In this document: positions 26,281-34,361 of the stretch, piece after piece
How the letters are laid out: each line of letters starts with the position of its first letter
Position numbering within the stretch: the first letter of the stretch is position 1
Assembly (NCBI RefSeq): GCF_015350975.1
Contig: NZ_JADKRX010000004.1
Coordinates: forward strand, 332,077 to 396,076
DNA: 64,000 nucleotides
Source: Curtobacterium sp. VKM Ac-1395
Lineage (GTDB): Bacteria > Actinomycetota > Actinomycetes > Actinomycetales > Microbacteriaceae
Direction: 5' to 3'
Notes under the pieces: model-generated
Told to the model about the DNA's origin: nothing
The model's database searches: none
Seen by the model: the letters and a program-made list of their open reading frames with translations, nothing else
Position numbers and translations under genes: made by a program

Positions 26281-26993
26281 CGGACGCGACCCACCACGAC
26301 CAGACCACCCAGGAGGCCGTGGCCGCGACGCGTGCGCGCGTCGCCTCCCTGCACGGCGAGCTGGTCCGCTACGGCCTGGTCATCTGGACCGGCGGCAACG
26401 TCTCCGAGCGCGTGCCCGGCACCGACCTCTTCGTGATCAAGCCGAGCGGGGTGTCCAGCGACGACCTGACGCCAGAGAACCAGGTCGTCTGCACGCTCGA
26501 CGGCGTCCCCGCGGAGGGCTGGGGCAACGCGCACGGCCCCTCGAGCGACACCGCGGCGCACGCCTACGTGTACCGGAACATGCCCGAGGTCGGCGGCGTC
26601 GTGCACACCCACTCCACCTACGCGACCGCGTGGGCTGCCCGCGCCGAGGCCATCCCGTGTGTCATCACCGCGATGGCGGACGAGTTCGGCGGCCCGATCC
26701 CGGTCGGCCCGTTCGCGATCATCGGCGACGACTCGATCGGCCACGGCATCGTCGAGACCCTCTCCGGTCACCGCTCCCGCGCCGTCCTGATGCAGAACCA
26801 CGGCGTCTTCACGATCGGCAAGGACGCGAAGGACGCCGTCAAGGCCGCCGTGATGGCCGAGGACGTGGCGCGCACGGTCCACATCGCGAAGCAGGGCGGC
26901 GAGGTCGTCCCGATCGCGGAAGCAGACATCGATCGACTCTTCGATCGCTACCAGAACGTCTACGGACAGAACCCCGAAGGAGCCATGCGATGA
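26277..26993 (+). CDS. araD: L-ribulose-5-phosphate 4-epimerase
   Basis: A 238-residue class II aldolase-fold enzyme that epimerises L-ribulose 5-phosphate to D-xylulose 5-phosphate. Landmarks: TGGNVSERV and [11 protein letters not shown] near the start, the zinc ligands His110 and His112 in [11 protein letters not shown], and a third His in MQNHGVF. It overlaps araB by ATGA and araA by ATGCGATGA, so all three genes are translationally linked. Confidence 0.93.
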   Translation: MTDATHHDQTTQEAVAATRARVASLHGELVRYGLVIWTGGNVSERVPGTDLFVIKPSGVSSDDLTPENQVVCTLDGVPAEGWGNAHGPSSDTAAHAYVYRNMPEVGGVVHTHSTYATAWAARAEAIPCVITAMADEFGGPIPVGPFAIIGDDSIGHGIVETLSGHRSRAVLMQNHGVFTIGKDAKDAVKAAVMAEDVARTVHIAKQGGEVVPIAEADIDRLFDRYQNVYGQNPEGAMR

Positions 26994-28519
26994 CGCAGGA
27001 CAACGTCGACCCCCAGGCCACACTCGACGGCTACGAGGTCTGGTTCCTCACCGGCTCGCAGGGCCTGTACGGCGAGGAGACCCTCCGCCAGGTCGAGGAG
27101 CAGAGCCGCGCCGTCCACGAGACGCTCGCCGGTGCACTGCCGGTGAAGCTCGTGTGGAAGCCCGTGCTCAAGGACGCTGACGGCATCCGCCGGGCGCTCA
27201 TCGAGGCCAGCGCCGACGACAAGGTGATCGGTGTCACCGCCTGGATGCACACCTTCAGCCCCGCGAAGATGTGGATCGGCGGCCTGAACGCCCTGACCAA
27301 GCCGCTGCTGCACCTGCACACGCAGGCGAACGTGGCGCTGCCGTGGTCGGAGATCGACTTCGACTTCATGAACCTCAACCAGGCCGCCCACGGCGACCGT
27401 GAGTTCGGCTACGCCCTGGCCCGCATGGGCGTCCGGCACGCGACCGCCATCGGCCACGTGTCGGACGAGCGCGTCCAGCAGCGCGTGTCGAACTGGGTGC
27501 GCGCGGCAGCCGGTGCCGCCGCGATCCGCGAGCTCAAGCTGACGCGCTTCGGTGACAACATGCGCTACGTCGCCGTCACCGAGGGCGACAAGACCGAGGC
27601 CGAGATCTCGCTCGGCGTGCAGGTCAACACCTGGGCGGTCAACGAGCTGGCCGCAGCGGTCGACGCGGCGGAAGCCGACACGGCGGCGGTGGACGCGCTC
27701 GTCGCGTCCTACGAGTCGGCGTACGACGTCGACCCGTCGCTGCGCGGCGACGGTGACCGCCACGGCGCGCTCCGCGACGGCGCCGCGATCGAGCTCGGCC
27801 TCCGTGCGCTCCTGCAGCAGAACGGCTCCGCCGCGTTCACCACGAACTTCGAGGACCTCGGCACGCTCAAGCAGCTCCCCGGCCTGGCCGTGCAGCGTCT
27901 GATGGCCGACGGGTACGGCTTCGGTGCCGAGGGCGACTGGAAGACCGCCGTGCTGGTCCGCGCGATGAACGTCGCCGGCGCCGGGCTTCCCGGTGGCGCG
28001 TCGCTCATGGAGGACTACACGTACGACCTCACCCCGGGTGCGGAGAAGATCCTCGGCGCCCACATGCTCGAGGTCTCCCCGACGCTGACCTCGACGCGTC
28101 CAACGCTCGAGATCCACCCGCTCGGCATCGGCGGCAAGGACGACCCGGTGCGCCTGGTCTTCACCGCCGACTCCGGCGAGGCCGTCGTGGTCGCGCTCTC
28201 CGACACCCGCGACGGCTTCCGCCTCACCGCGAACGTCGTCGACGTGGTCCCGCCGACCGAGGCCCTGCCGAAGCTGCCCGTCGGCCGTGCCGTCTGGGAG
28301 CCGCGCCCGTCGTTCCCCGTCGCCGCCGAGGCCTGGCTCACCGCCGGGGCCGCCCACCACACCGTCATGACGACGGCCGTGGGCCTGCAGGTGGTCGAGG
28401 ACCTCGCGACGATGCTCGGCACCGAGTTCCTGGTCATCGACGAGCACACCACCTCGCGCGGCTTCCGCGACGAGGTGCGCGGGCAGCAGACCTGGCACCG
28501 TCTCGACCGCGGCTTCTGA
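26990..28519 (+). CDS. araA: L-arabinose isomerase
   Basis: A 509-residue Mn-dependent isomerase converting L-arabinose to L-ribulose. Expected metal-binding acids are Glu288 (NFEDLG) and Glu314 (GAEGDWK), with His in GAHMLEV. The N-terminal [14 protein letters not shown] and [11 protein letters not shown] are strongly conserved in the family. ATG 26990 overlaps the araD stop, and a longer in-frame extension into araD is rejected. Last gene of the arabinose catabolic core. Confidence 0.96.
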   Translation: MTQDNVDPQATLDGYEVWFLTGSQGLYGEETLRQVEEQSRAVHETLAGALPVKLVWKPVLKDADGIRRALIEASADDKVIGVTAWMHTFSPAKMWIGGLNALTKPLLHLHTQANVALPWSEIDFDFMNLNQAAHGDREFGYALARMGVRHATAIGHVSDERVQQRVSNWVRAAAGAAAIRELKLTRFGDNMRYVAVTEGDKTEAEISLGVQVNTWAVNELAAAVDAAEADTAAVDALVASYESAYDVDPSLRGDGDRHGALRDGAAIELGLRALLQQNGSAAFTTNFEDLGTLKQLPGLAVQRLMADGYGFGAEGDWKTAVLVRAMNVAGAGLPGGASLMEDYTYDLTPGAEKILGAHMLEVSPTLTSTRPTLEIHPLGIGGKDDPVRLVFTADSGEAVVVALSDTRDGFRLTANVVDVVPPTEALPKLPVGRAVWEPRPSFPVAAEAWLTAGAAHHTVMTTAVGLQVVEDLATMLGTEFLVIDEHTTSRGFRDEVRGQQTWHRLDRGF

Positions 28520-28530
28520 GGAGCCGTACG

Positions 28531-29826
28531 ATGACCGACGTGACCACGGAGCAGCGCACCAACTGGGCCGGCAACGTCACCTACCGGGCGTCGGCGCTGC
28601 TGCGCCCGACGTCGGTGGGTGAGGTCCAGGACCTCGTCACGTCGACACCGCGGCTGACGGCGCTCGGGTCGACGCACTCGTTCAACGAGGTCGCCGACAC
28701 CGACGCCGTCCAGCTCACGCTGACGGAGATGCCGCCGTCGCTCGAGATCGACAGCGCCCGCCGGACGGTGCGGGTCGCCGCCGGCATGACGCACGCGCAG
28801 GTCGCGGCCGGCCTGGAGGCTCGTGGCTGGGCACTCGGGAACCTCGCGTCCCTGCCGCACATCTCCACGGCCGGGGCCGTCGCCACGGGCACGCACGGCT
28901 CCGGTGTGCGGAACCCCTCGCTGGCGCAGGCGGTGGTCGGGTTGGACGTGGTGCGTGCCTCGGGCGAGCTCGAGCACGTGTCGGCTGCTTCCGGGTCCGG
29001 GTCCGGGTCCGGGTCCGGGTCGTCCGGGTCCCTTGATGCCCATCGTGTGGCGCTCGGGGCGCTCGGCGTCGTCACGGCGCTGGAGCTCGCGATCGAGCCG
29101 ACGTTCGAGGTCGCCGCGACCGTGCACCTCGACCTGCCGTGGGACGCGGTCGAGGAGCACTTCGACGCGGTGATGGCCGACGCCTACTCGGTGTCGATGT
29201 TCACGGCGTTCGACGACCGCGGCGCACGCCAGGTCTGGACGAAGCACCGCGTGGACGAGCCCGCGCCGAGCGTCGACCTCGTCGCGCTCGGTGCCCGCCG
29301 TGCGACCGAGGCCGTGCACCCGGGCGAGAACGACGCCGCCAGCGTCACGGAACAAGGCGGCGTGCCCGGGCCCTGGTCCGAGCGCCTGCCGCACTTCCGC
29401 TCGACGTTCTCGCCGTCCACCGGCGCGGAGATCCAGGCCGAGTACCTCATCCCAGCAGCATCCGCGGTCCCGGCGCTCCGGGCACTGCGTCCGCTCGCCG
29501 ACCTGTTCGCCCCGCTGCTCATCGCCGCCGAGGTCCGGACCGTCGCGGCCGACACCGCCTGGCTCGCGCCCTCCACCGGTCGGCAGTCGGTCGGGCTGCA
29601 CTTCACCTTCCGACGGGACGCCTCCGCCGTGGCAGCGGCGGTGCTCCGGATCGAGGAGGTGCTCGCACCGTTCGACCCGCGGCCGCACTGGGGGAAAGTC
29701 TCCGCGGCCTCGCCCGCTCGACTGCACGAGGCCTACCCGCAGCTGGCGGCGTTCGCGGAGCTGGCGCGGTCGCTCGACCCGACAGGGCGCTTCCGGAACG
29801 GGTTCCTCGAGCGCACGCTGGGCTGA
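28531..29826 (+). CDS. FAD-dependent alditol/sugar-lactone oxidase-like protein
   Basis: A 431-residue VAO-family flavoprotein. His49 in LGSTHSFNEVAD fits the covalent FAD site of alditol (xylitol) oxidases, and GTHGSGVRNPS is the second FAD motif. The C-terminal ALFxRN-like end (GRFRNGFLERTLG) matches arabinono-lactone and alditol oxidases. It starts 11 bp after araA and so is probably co-induced. It may oxidise an alditol such as arabinitol to the sugar, releasing hydrogen peroxide. A (Ser-Gly)n run near residue 153-165 comes from a GGGTCC microsatellite. Confidence 0.82.
   Translation: MTDVTTEQRTNWAGNVTYRASALLRPTSVGEVQDLVTSTPRLTALGSTHSFNEVADTDAVQLTLTEMPPSLEIDSARRTVRVAAGMTHAQVAAGLEARGWALGNLASLPHISTAGAVATGTHGSGVRNPSLAQAVVGLDVVRASGELEHVSAASGSGSGSGSGSSGSLDAHRVALGALGVVTALELAIEPTFEVAATVHLDLPWDAVEEHFDAVMADAYSVSMFTAFDDRGARQVWTKHRVDEPAPSVDLVALGARRATEAVHPGENDAASVTEQGGVPGPWSERLPHFRSTFSPSTGAEIQAEYLIPAASAVPALRALRPLADLFAPLLIAAEVRTVAADTAWLAPSTGRQSVGLHFTFRRDASAVAAAVLRIEEVLAPFDPRPHWGKVSAASPARLHEAYPQLAAFAELARSLDPTGRFRNGFLERTLG
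28987..29030 (+). repeat. In-frame hexanucleotide microsatellite (GGGTCC)n
   Basis: About six GGGTCC-like units in the alditol-oxidase-like gene, interrupted once by TCG. They encode alternating Ser-Gly in what is probably a surface loop. Confidence 0.85.
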
Positions 29827-30040
29827 CGAGGAGTGCTCCGCGCCACGCCTGGGCCGGCGCTCGTCGTCGTGTGACATCGAGGACCTCCTGGTGCCACTCG
29901 TTCGCCTGGGGCAGCGGTCCGGCGTTCGCGCGGCCCCGCCCACGAACCCACCGACACGGGAGTACCAGCAGTGTGCGGGCATCCTCTCCCAGGGGATCGG
30001 GATGGGTTCTGCGGGCGCTGCACTGCTCCGGTGCTGAGTG

Positions 30041-30052
30041 CTCACATGTGAG
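30041..30052. promoter_or_regulatory. Palindrome CTCACATGTGAG upstream of the Gln-rich protein gene
   Basis: Perfect 12-bp palindrome 17 bp before the start codon at 30070, in a 243-bp gap that otherwise shows nothing I recognise. The position suits a repressor site, but no partner regulator is known. Confidence 0.4.
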
Positions 30053-30069
30053 GACGCAAAGGTCGGGTC

Positions 30070-31011
30070 ATGGCGAACCTCTCTCGGATCATCGGCATGG
30101 CCTCGAAGGTCATCGACAAGCAGCTGCAGCAGCGTGGGCAGGGGGAGCGGACCGGCGGGCAACAGCCGGGCGGGCAGCAGCCCAGCGGCACGGACTGGCG
30201 CAGCGTCGTGCGGAGCGCAGCGGACAGGCTCACGGGGGACGACCGCACCGGCCAGCAGCGCCCGCCGCAGCAGCACGGCCAGCCGACACAGCAGTACGCG
30301 CCGCAGCAGCAGCACGGCCAGCCGCCCCGGCAGCACGGGCGGCCGCGCAGCACCGGCCCTGTCGATCACGACAAGGTCGCGCTCGCGAAGTACGACTACC
30401 TCCTGCGCACGTCGTCGCCGGAGCAGCTCGAACAGGTCCACCACGACGCCTTCGCCCGACTCACGCCCGAGCAGCGCCAGCAGGTCCTGCAGCGCATGAA
30501 CGCCGAGCTGCCGCCGCACGAGCGCGTCGCGGACGACTCCGCGGGTCCGATGGCCCGTGCCATGACGCGCGGCGAGGTCGGTCGCCCCGGACTCATCCGT
30601 CGGGTCCTCGGCGGCGGGAACGGCCCCGGCTCGGGCAACCGTGGCCGCGTGGGCGCGATGGCCGGTGGCGCAGCCGTCGGCGCCGGGGCGATGGCGCTCG
30701 GCGGGATCGCCGTCGCGGTCGCCGGGGGAGCAGTCGTCAGCGCCGCCGCAGCGCCGGTCCTCGCGGGGGCCGCCGACCTGGGCGTGGACTTCGAGGGCAT
30801 CGCGTCGGGCATCGGGGACTTCGGGCTCGCCGACCTCGGTGGTGGCGTCGAGGGCTTCGCGGCCGAGGGGGAGCAGCTCCTCGGCGGTGTGGGCGAGCAC
30901 GTGTCCGGCTTCGGCGAGCAGGCGTCCGGGCTCGGTGAGCAGGCGTCCGGACTCGGCGAACAGGCGTCGGACCTCGGCAACGACTTCCTCGGCGGGCTCT
31001 TCGACCGCTGA
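30070..31011 (+). CDS. Gln/Gly-rich protein with hydrophobic middle and C-terminal 7-residue repeats; unknown
   Basis: A 313-residue protein in three parts. Residues 1-95 are rich in Gln, Pro and Arg with a helical start MANLSRIIGMASKVIDK. The centre has a folded helical region (HDKVALAKYDYLLRTSSPEQ, ARLTPEQRQQVLQRM) and then a Gly/Ala hydrophobic stretch that could cross the membrane. The end repeats GEQASGL three times and finishes LGGLFDR. I recognise no enzyme motif. Similar proteins occur in related actinobacteria with no dependable function. An AAAGG ribosome site precedes the ATG. Confidence 0.65.
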   Translation: MANLSRIIGMASKVIDKQLQQRGQGERTGGQQPGGQQPSGTDWRSVVRSAADRLTGDDRTGQQRPPQQHGQPTQQYAPQQQHGQPPRQHGRPRSTGPVDHDKVALAKYDYLLRTSSPEQLEQVHHDAFARLTPEQRQQVLQRMNAELPPHERVADDSAGPMARAMTRGEVGRPGLIRRVLGGGNGPGSGNRGRVGAMAGGAAVGAGAMALGGIAVAVAGGAVVSAAAAPVLAGAADLGVDFEGIASGIGDFGLADLGGGVEGFAAEGEQLLGGVGEHVSGFGEQASGLGEQASGLGEQASDLGNDFLGGLFDR

Positions 31012-31037
31012 CCCGCGCCGGCGCGCGGCGCGCCACG

Positions 31038-31081
31038 GAACGGACACGGCACCGTGCATCTGCACGGTGCCGTGTCCGTTC
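31038..31081. terminator. Bidirectional terminator, perfect 21-bp stem
   Basis: Arms 31038-31058 and 31061-31081 pair perfectly over 21 bp. It separates the convergent Gln-rich protein and SDR genes. The stem does not belong to the repeated hairpin families noted elsewhere. Confidence 0.85.
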
Positions 31082-31103
31082 AGCGATGTGGCAGCAGGAT
31101 CGA

Positions 31104-31850
31104 TCAGACGGCGATGCGGCCGCCGTCGACGGGCAGGACGGCACCGTGCACGAAGGACGCCGCGTCCGTGGCGAGGAAGACGATCGCCTGTGCGACCTCC
31201 TCTGCCGTCCCCGGTCGGCCCGCGGGGCCCGCTGCGGCGAGCTGGTCGAGTGCCTCGCCCATCGCAGCGGTGCCCTCGGTTCGGGTCGGGCCGGGGCTGA
31301 CGGCGTTGACGCGGACCCCGGCCGGGCCGAACTCCGCGGCCCACGACTTCGTCAGCAGCACGAGTGCGGCCTTCGTGGAGCCGTAGAGCCCCATGCCGGC
31401 AGCACCGAACTCGGCCACCATCGTGGTGACGTTGACGATCGCTCCGCCGCCTCGCGCGGCCATGGCGGGAGCGAGGGTCGCGACGAGGAAGTACGGCGCC
31501 TTGACGTTGATGTCGAAGACCTCGTCGAAGCCTGCCGAGGTCGTGTCGGCCGTGGCGCCGAAGGGGAAGATGCCGGCGCTGTTGACGAGCACGTCGACCG
31601 TGCCGCCGCCGATGCGCAGCGCCTCGGCGGCGAGGTGTGCCGTGCTCGACTCGTCGCGGAGGTCTGCCTCGACGAACTCCGCCCGGCCGCCGGATGCCCG
31701 GATCGACCGGACGACCTCCTCACCACGGGTGGAGTCCCTGCCCGAGACGACGACGTGCAGGCCCTGTGCGGCGAGGAGTTCGGCGGTTGCGCGTCCGATG
31801 CCGCTGGTGGCCCCGGTGACGAGAGCGGTCGTGGTCGTGGTCATGGTCAT
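31104..31850 (-). CDS. Short-chain dehydrogenase/reductase
   Basis: A 248-residue classical SDR with cofactor motif TGATSGIGRA, NSAG, and catalytic YGSTK. The usual catalytic Ser region reads NVTTM, so Thr may replace Ser. The C-terminus LPVDGGRIAV is normal. It starts 78 bp from a divergent TetR gene, so it is probably the target of that regulator, a common arrangement for detoxifying reductases. Substrate unknown. Confidence 0.85.
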   Translation of the reverse strand: MTMTTTTTALVTGATSGIGRATAELLAAQGLHVVVSGRDSTRGEEVVRSIRASGGRAEFVEADLRDESSTAHLAAEALRIGGGTVDVLVNSAGIFPFGATADTTSAGFDEVFDINVKAPYFLVATLAPAMAARGGGAIVNVTTMVAEFGAAGMGLYGSTKAALVLLTKSWAAEFGPAGVRVNAVSPGPTRTEGTAAMGEALDQLAAAGPAGRPGTAEEVAQAIVFLATDAASFVHGAVLPVDGGRIAV

Positions 31851-31863
31851 GGTGTGTTCCTGA

Positions 31864-31912
31864 CTGAACAGATCGGTGTGGCTTGCGGTGTTGGTAACTG
31901 TACAGATCAGTG
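31864..31912. promoter_or_regulatory. Two direct 15-bp repeats, likely TetR operator
   Basis: CTGAACAGATCGGTG (31864-31878) and CTGTACAGATCAGTG (31898-31912) differ at two positions and are 34 bp apart in the SDR/TetR gap. The second lies just before a TAAAGT box (31916-31921) that ends 6 bp before the TetR ATG, so the TetR mRNA may be leaderless. Confidence 0.65.
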
Positions 31913-31927
31913 CAGTAAAGTCAAACC

Positions 31928-32509
31928 ATGTCCACACCGCCGGAACCCCGTACCCGTCGACGCCCGGCTTACGAGCGCGCTGTCGCCACCGCTGACCGGT
32001 TGTTCTACGAACAGGGCATCCATGCCGTCGGGGTGGACCAGGTCGCAGCTGAGGCCGACATCTCGAAGGCGAGCCTCTACACGCACTTCCGGACGAAGGA
32101 CGACCTGGTGCTCGGGTACCTCCGCGGGCGCAGCAGGTCGTGGCAGGAGCACGTCGCCATCGAGCTCCCCGCTCGCGGCGGCACGGCGACCGAGCGGATC
32201 CTCGCTGTCTTCGACCTGCTCGGTGAGTGGTTCGACGAGCCCGGGTACCGCGGCTGCCCCTTCATCAACGTCGAGGCGGAGTACGGCGCAGGCCATCCGA
32301 CCCACGAGGTGACCCTGGAGCACCGCGACTGGGTCCGCGACCTCTTCACGGCACTGCTGGTGGAGGCCGGGGCAGCGGACGCCGAGTCGACCGCGCTCGA
32401 GCTCTGCCTGCTGTACGACGGTGCCATGGCGAGCGCCCAGGCGGATGCGTCGCGGCCCTGGGCAGCCGCGGCCCGACGTGCGGCGGGACGACTCCTCGAA
32501 CCGCGCTGA
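31928..32509 (+). CDS. TetR-family transcriptional regulator
   Basis: A 193-residue regulator with N-terminal helix-turn-helix VDQVAAEADISKASLYTHFRTKDDL (about residues 36-60) and an all-helical ligand domain (GCPFINVEAEYG), similar to regulators of small reductase genes. It probably represses itself and the divergent SDR. Confidence 0.88.
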   Translation: MSTPPEPRTRRRPAYERAVATADRLFYEQGIHAVGVDQVAAEADISKASLYTHFRTKDDLVLGYLRGRSRSWQEHVAIELPARGGTATERILAVFDLLGEWFDEPGYRGCPFINVEAEYGAGHPTHEVTLEHRDWVRDLFTALLVEAGAADAESTALELCLLYDGAMASAQADASRPWAAAARRAAGRLLEPR

Positions 32510-32693
32510 GACGCGCCCGCTCGCGTTCGCCCGTGGACGGATCGAGAACGACCGGTCCACCCCGCTCCGTGGATTGTTGCGTCGTGCGTCATCGGCTGTC
32601 TCCGTGCGCATGGGCGCGGTGTCAGGATGGACGCCGCCCGGCCTGGATCGGCCGCGAGCCCCACAGCACCGACCGCTCGAGGAGCACCACGTC

Positions 32694-34361
32694 ATGAGAC
32701 GCTCGAACCGACTGACCATCACCGCGGCCGTCGCCGCAGCCGCAGCCCTGGTCCTCACCGGTTGCTCGGGCGGTGGCGCCTCCGACGACGCGTCCTCCGG
32801 CACGAAGAAGGGCGGGACGCTGAACGTCCTGACCACGGCGACGTCGTTCCACCTCGACCCCGCCACCAGCCAGGGCCTCGGCATCACGTCGCTCGGCCTG
32901 GTGCTCCGTCGTCTGACGGCCTGGGACGTCGAGCCGGGGAAGACCGCGAAGGTGGTCCCGGACCTCGCGACGAACACCGGCGACTCGAGCGACGGCGGCA
33001 AGACCTGGACGTACCACCTCAAGAAGGGGCTCACGTTCCAGGACGGCTCCGCCATCACCACGAAGGACATCAAGTGGGGCATCGAGCGCTCGTTCGCGCC
33101 GCCCCTGCCCGGCGGCCTGAGCTACCACAAGTCGCTGCTGGTCGGTGGCGACACGTACCGGGGGCCGTTCGACGGCACGACCCTCGACAGCATCGAGACG
33201 CCGGACGAATCCACGATCGTGTTCAAGCTCACCGCGGCCTACGGCGACTGGCCGTGGATCGTCTCGATGCCCGCGTTCTCCCCGGTCCCCGAGGGCGACG
33301 GCACGGACACCGGCGCGTACGACGCCAAGCCCGTCGCGAGCGGCCCGTACCAGGTGCAGGCCAACCAGCAGGGGTCGCAGATCACCCTGGTCCGGAACAA
33401 GGAGTGGAGCGCGAAGACCGACTCGGTCCGGACCGCCGGCCCGTCGAAGGTCGTGTTCAAGGAGTCGCAGGACCCCTCCACGGTCACGCAGACGCTCATC
33501 GCCGACAACGGCGACGCGAAGAACTCGTTCGGTGCCACGTTCCTGGGTGCGGCCGAGCTGAACCAGGTGCGCGCCAACCCGTCCGCGCAGGACCGTCTCG
33601 CGACGTCGAAGGCCGGTCCGCTCCAGTACCTGGCGATCAACACCCAGCGTGGCGCCCTCAAGGACCTCCAGGTGCGCAAGGCCCTGCAGTACGCGGTCGA
33701 CCGCAAGTCCTACCGGATCGCCTCGGGTGGTGCCCTCGCCGGCAGCTACGCCTCGACGCTCATCACGCCCGGCATCGCCGGCCGGAAGAGCTACGACCTC
33801 TACCAGCCGGGTGCGACCGGTGACGTGGCGAAGGCGAAGCAGCTGCTGGAGAAGGCCGGCGCGACCGACCTGAAGCTCACGCTCGCGACACAGAACGACC
33901 CCGCCAACCTCGCCGAGGCGCAGGCGATCCAGGCCGGGCTCAAGCGTGCGGGCATCGCCGTGACCCTCAAGCCGCTCGACATCGACTCGTTCTACACGGC
34001 GACGACGGACGGCACCGACTTCGACCTGGCGCTGTTCAGCTGGCAGCCCGACTTCCCGAGCGCGAACGCCAACATCCAGCCGCTCTTCGCGTCGTCGGAG
34101 ATCGGTGGCGGCCGCTACAACGTCTCGAAGTACAGCAACCCGGAGGTCGACGCGCTCATCGCCGAGGCGACCGGCACCATCGACCAGCAGGACGCCCGGA
34201 AGCTCTGGGCCGAGGCGGACCGGAAGATCATGGCCGACGCGCCCATCGTCCCGTTGACCTACGCCAAGCAGTCGTTCCTGGCCGGGTCGAACGTGCAGGA
34301 CTTCCGCATCGCGGACTTCCCGGCGTACCCGAACTACCTCAAGGTCTCGCTCGCCCAGTGA
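32694..34361 (+). CDS. Peptide/oligosaccharide-type ABC binding lipoprotein (family 5)
   Basis: A 555-residue solute-binding lipoprotein with lipobox LTGC (Cys24), KKGGTLNVLTTATSFHLDPA at the mature start and FKLTAAYGDWPWIVSMPAFSPVP in the body. GAGGAGCACC precedes ATG 32694; the longer frame upstream is rejected. It heads a compact operon with a fused ATPase and two permeases of the Dpp/Opp class. The ligand may be peptide, nickel-like complex or oligosaccharide; nothing nearby decides it. The stop overlaps the ATPase start (GTGA). Confidence 0.9.
   Translation: MRRSNRLTITAAVAAAAALVLTGCSGGGASDDASSGTKKGGTLNVLTTATSFHLDPATSQGLGITSLGLVLRRLTAWDVEPGKTAKVVPDLATNTGDSSDGGKTWTYHLKKGLTFQDGSAITTKDIKWGIERSFAPPLPGGLSYHKSLLVGGDTYRGPFDGTTLDSIETPDESTIVFKLTAAYGDWPWIVSMPAFSPVPEGDGTDTGAYDAKPVASGPYQVQANQQGSQITLVRNKEWSAKTDSVRTAGPSKVVFKESQDPSTVTQTLIADNGDAKNSFGATFLGAAELNQVRANPSAQDRLATSKAGPLQYLAINTQRGALKDLQVRKALQYAVDRKSYRIASGGALAGSYASTLITPGIAGRKSYDLYQPGATGDVAKAKQLLEKAGATDLKLTLATQNDPANLAEAQAIQAGLKRAGIAVTLKPLDIDSFYTATTDGTDFDLALFSWQPDFPSANANIQPLFASSEIGGGRYNVSKYSNPEVDALIAEATGTIDQQDARKLWAEADRKIMADAPIVPLTYAKQSFLAGSNVQDFRIADFPAYPNYLKVSLAQ

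Noticed and set aside
30035..30052. Sixth copy of the arabinose-type operator near the Gln-rich gene
   Set aside because: CTCACATGTGAG and the nearby GAGTGCTCAC only partly resemble GTGAGCGCTCAC; the centre differs.
28015..31344. Very long minus-strand open frame (over 1100 codons) across araA, the oxidase and the Gln-rich gene
   Set aside because: It is a shadow frame of high-GC coding DNA: Arg/Gly-rich, no domain, no ribosome site, and opposite well-supported genes.
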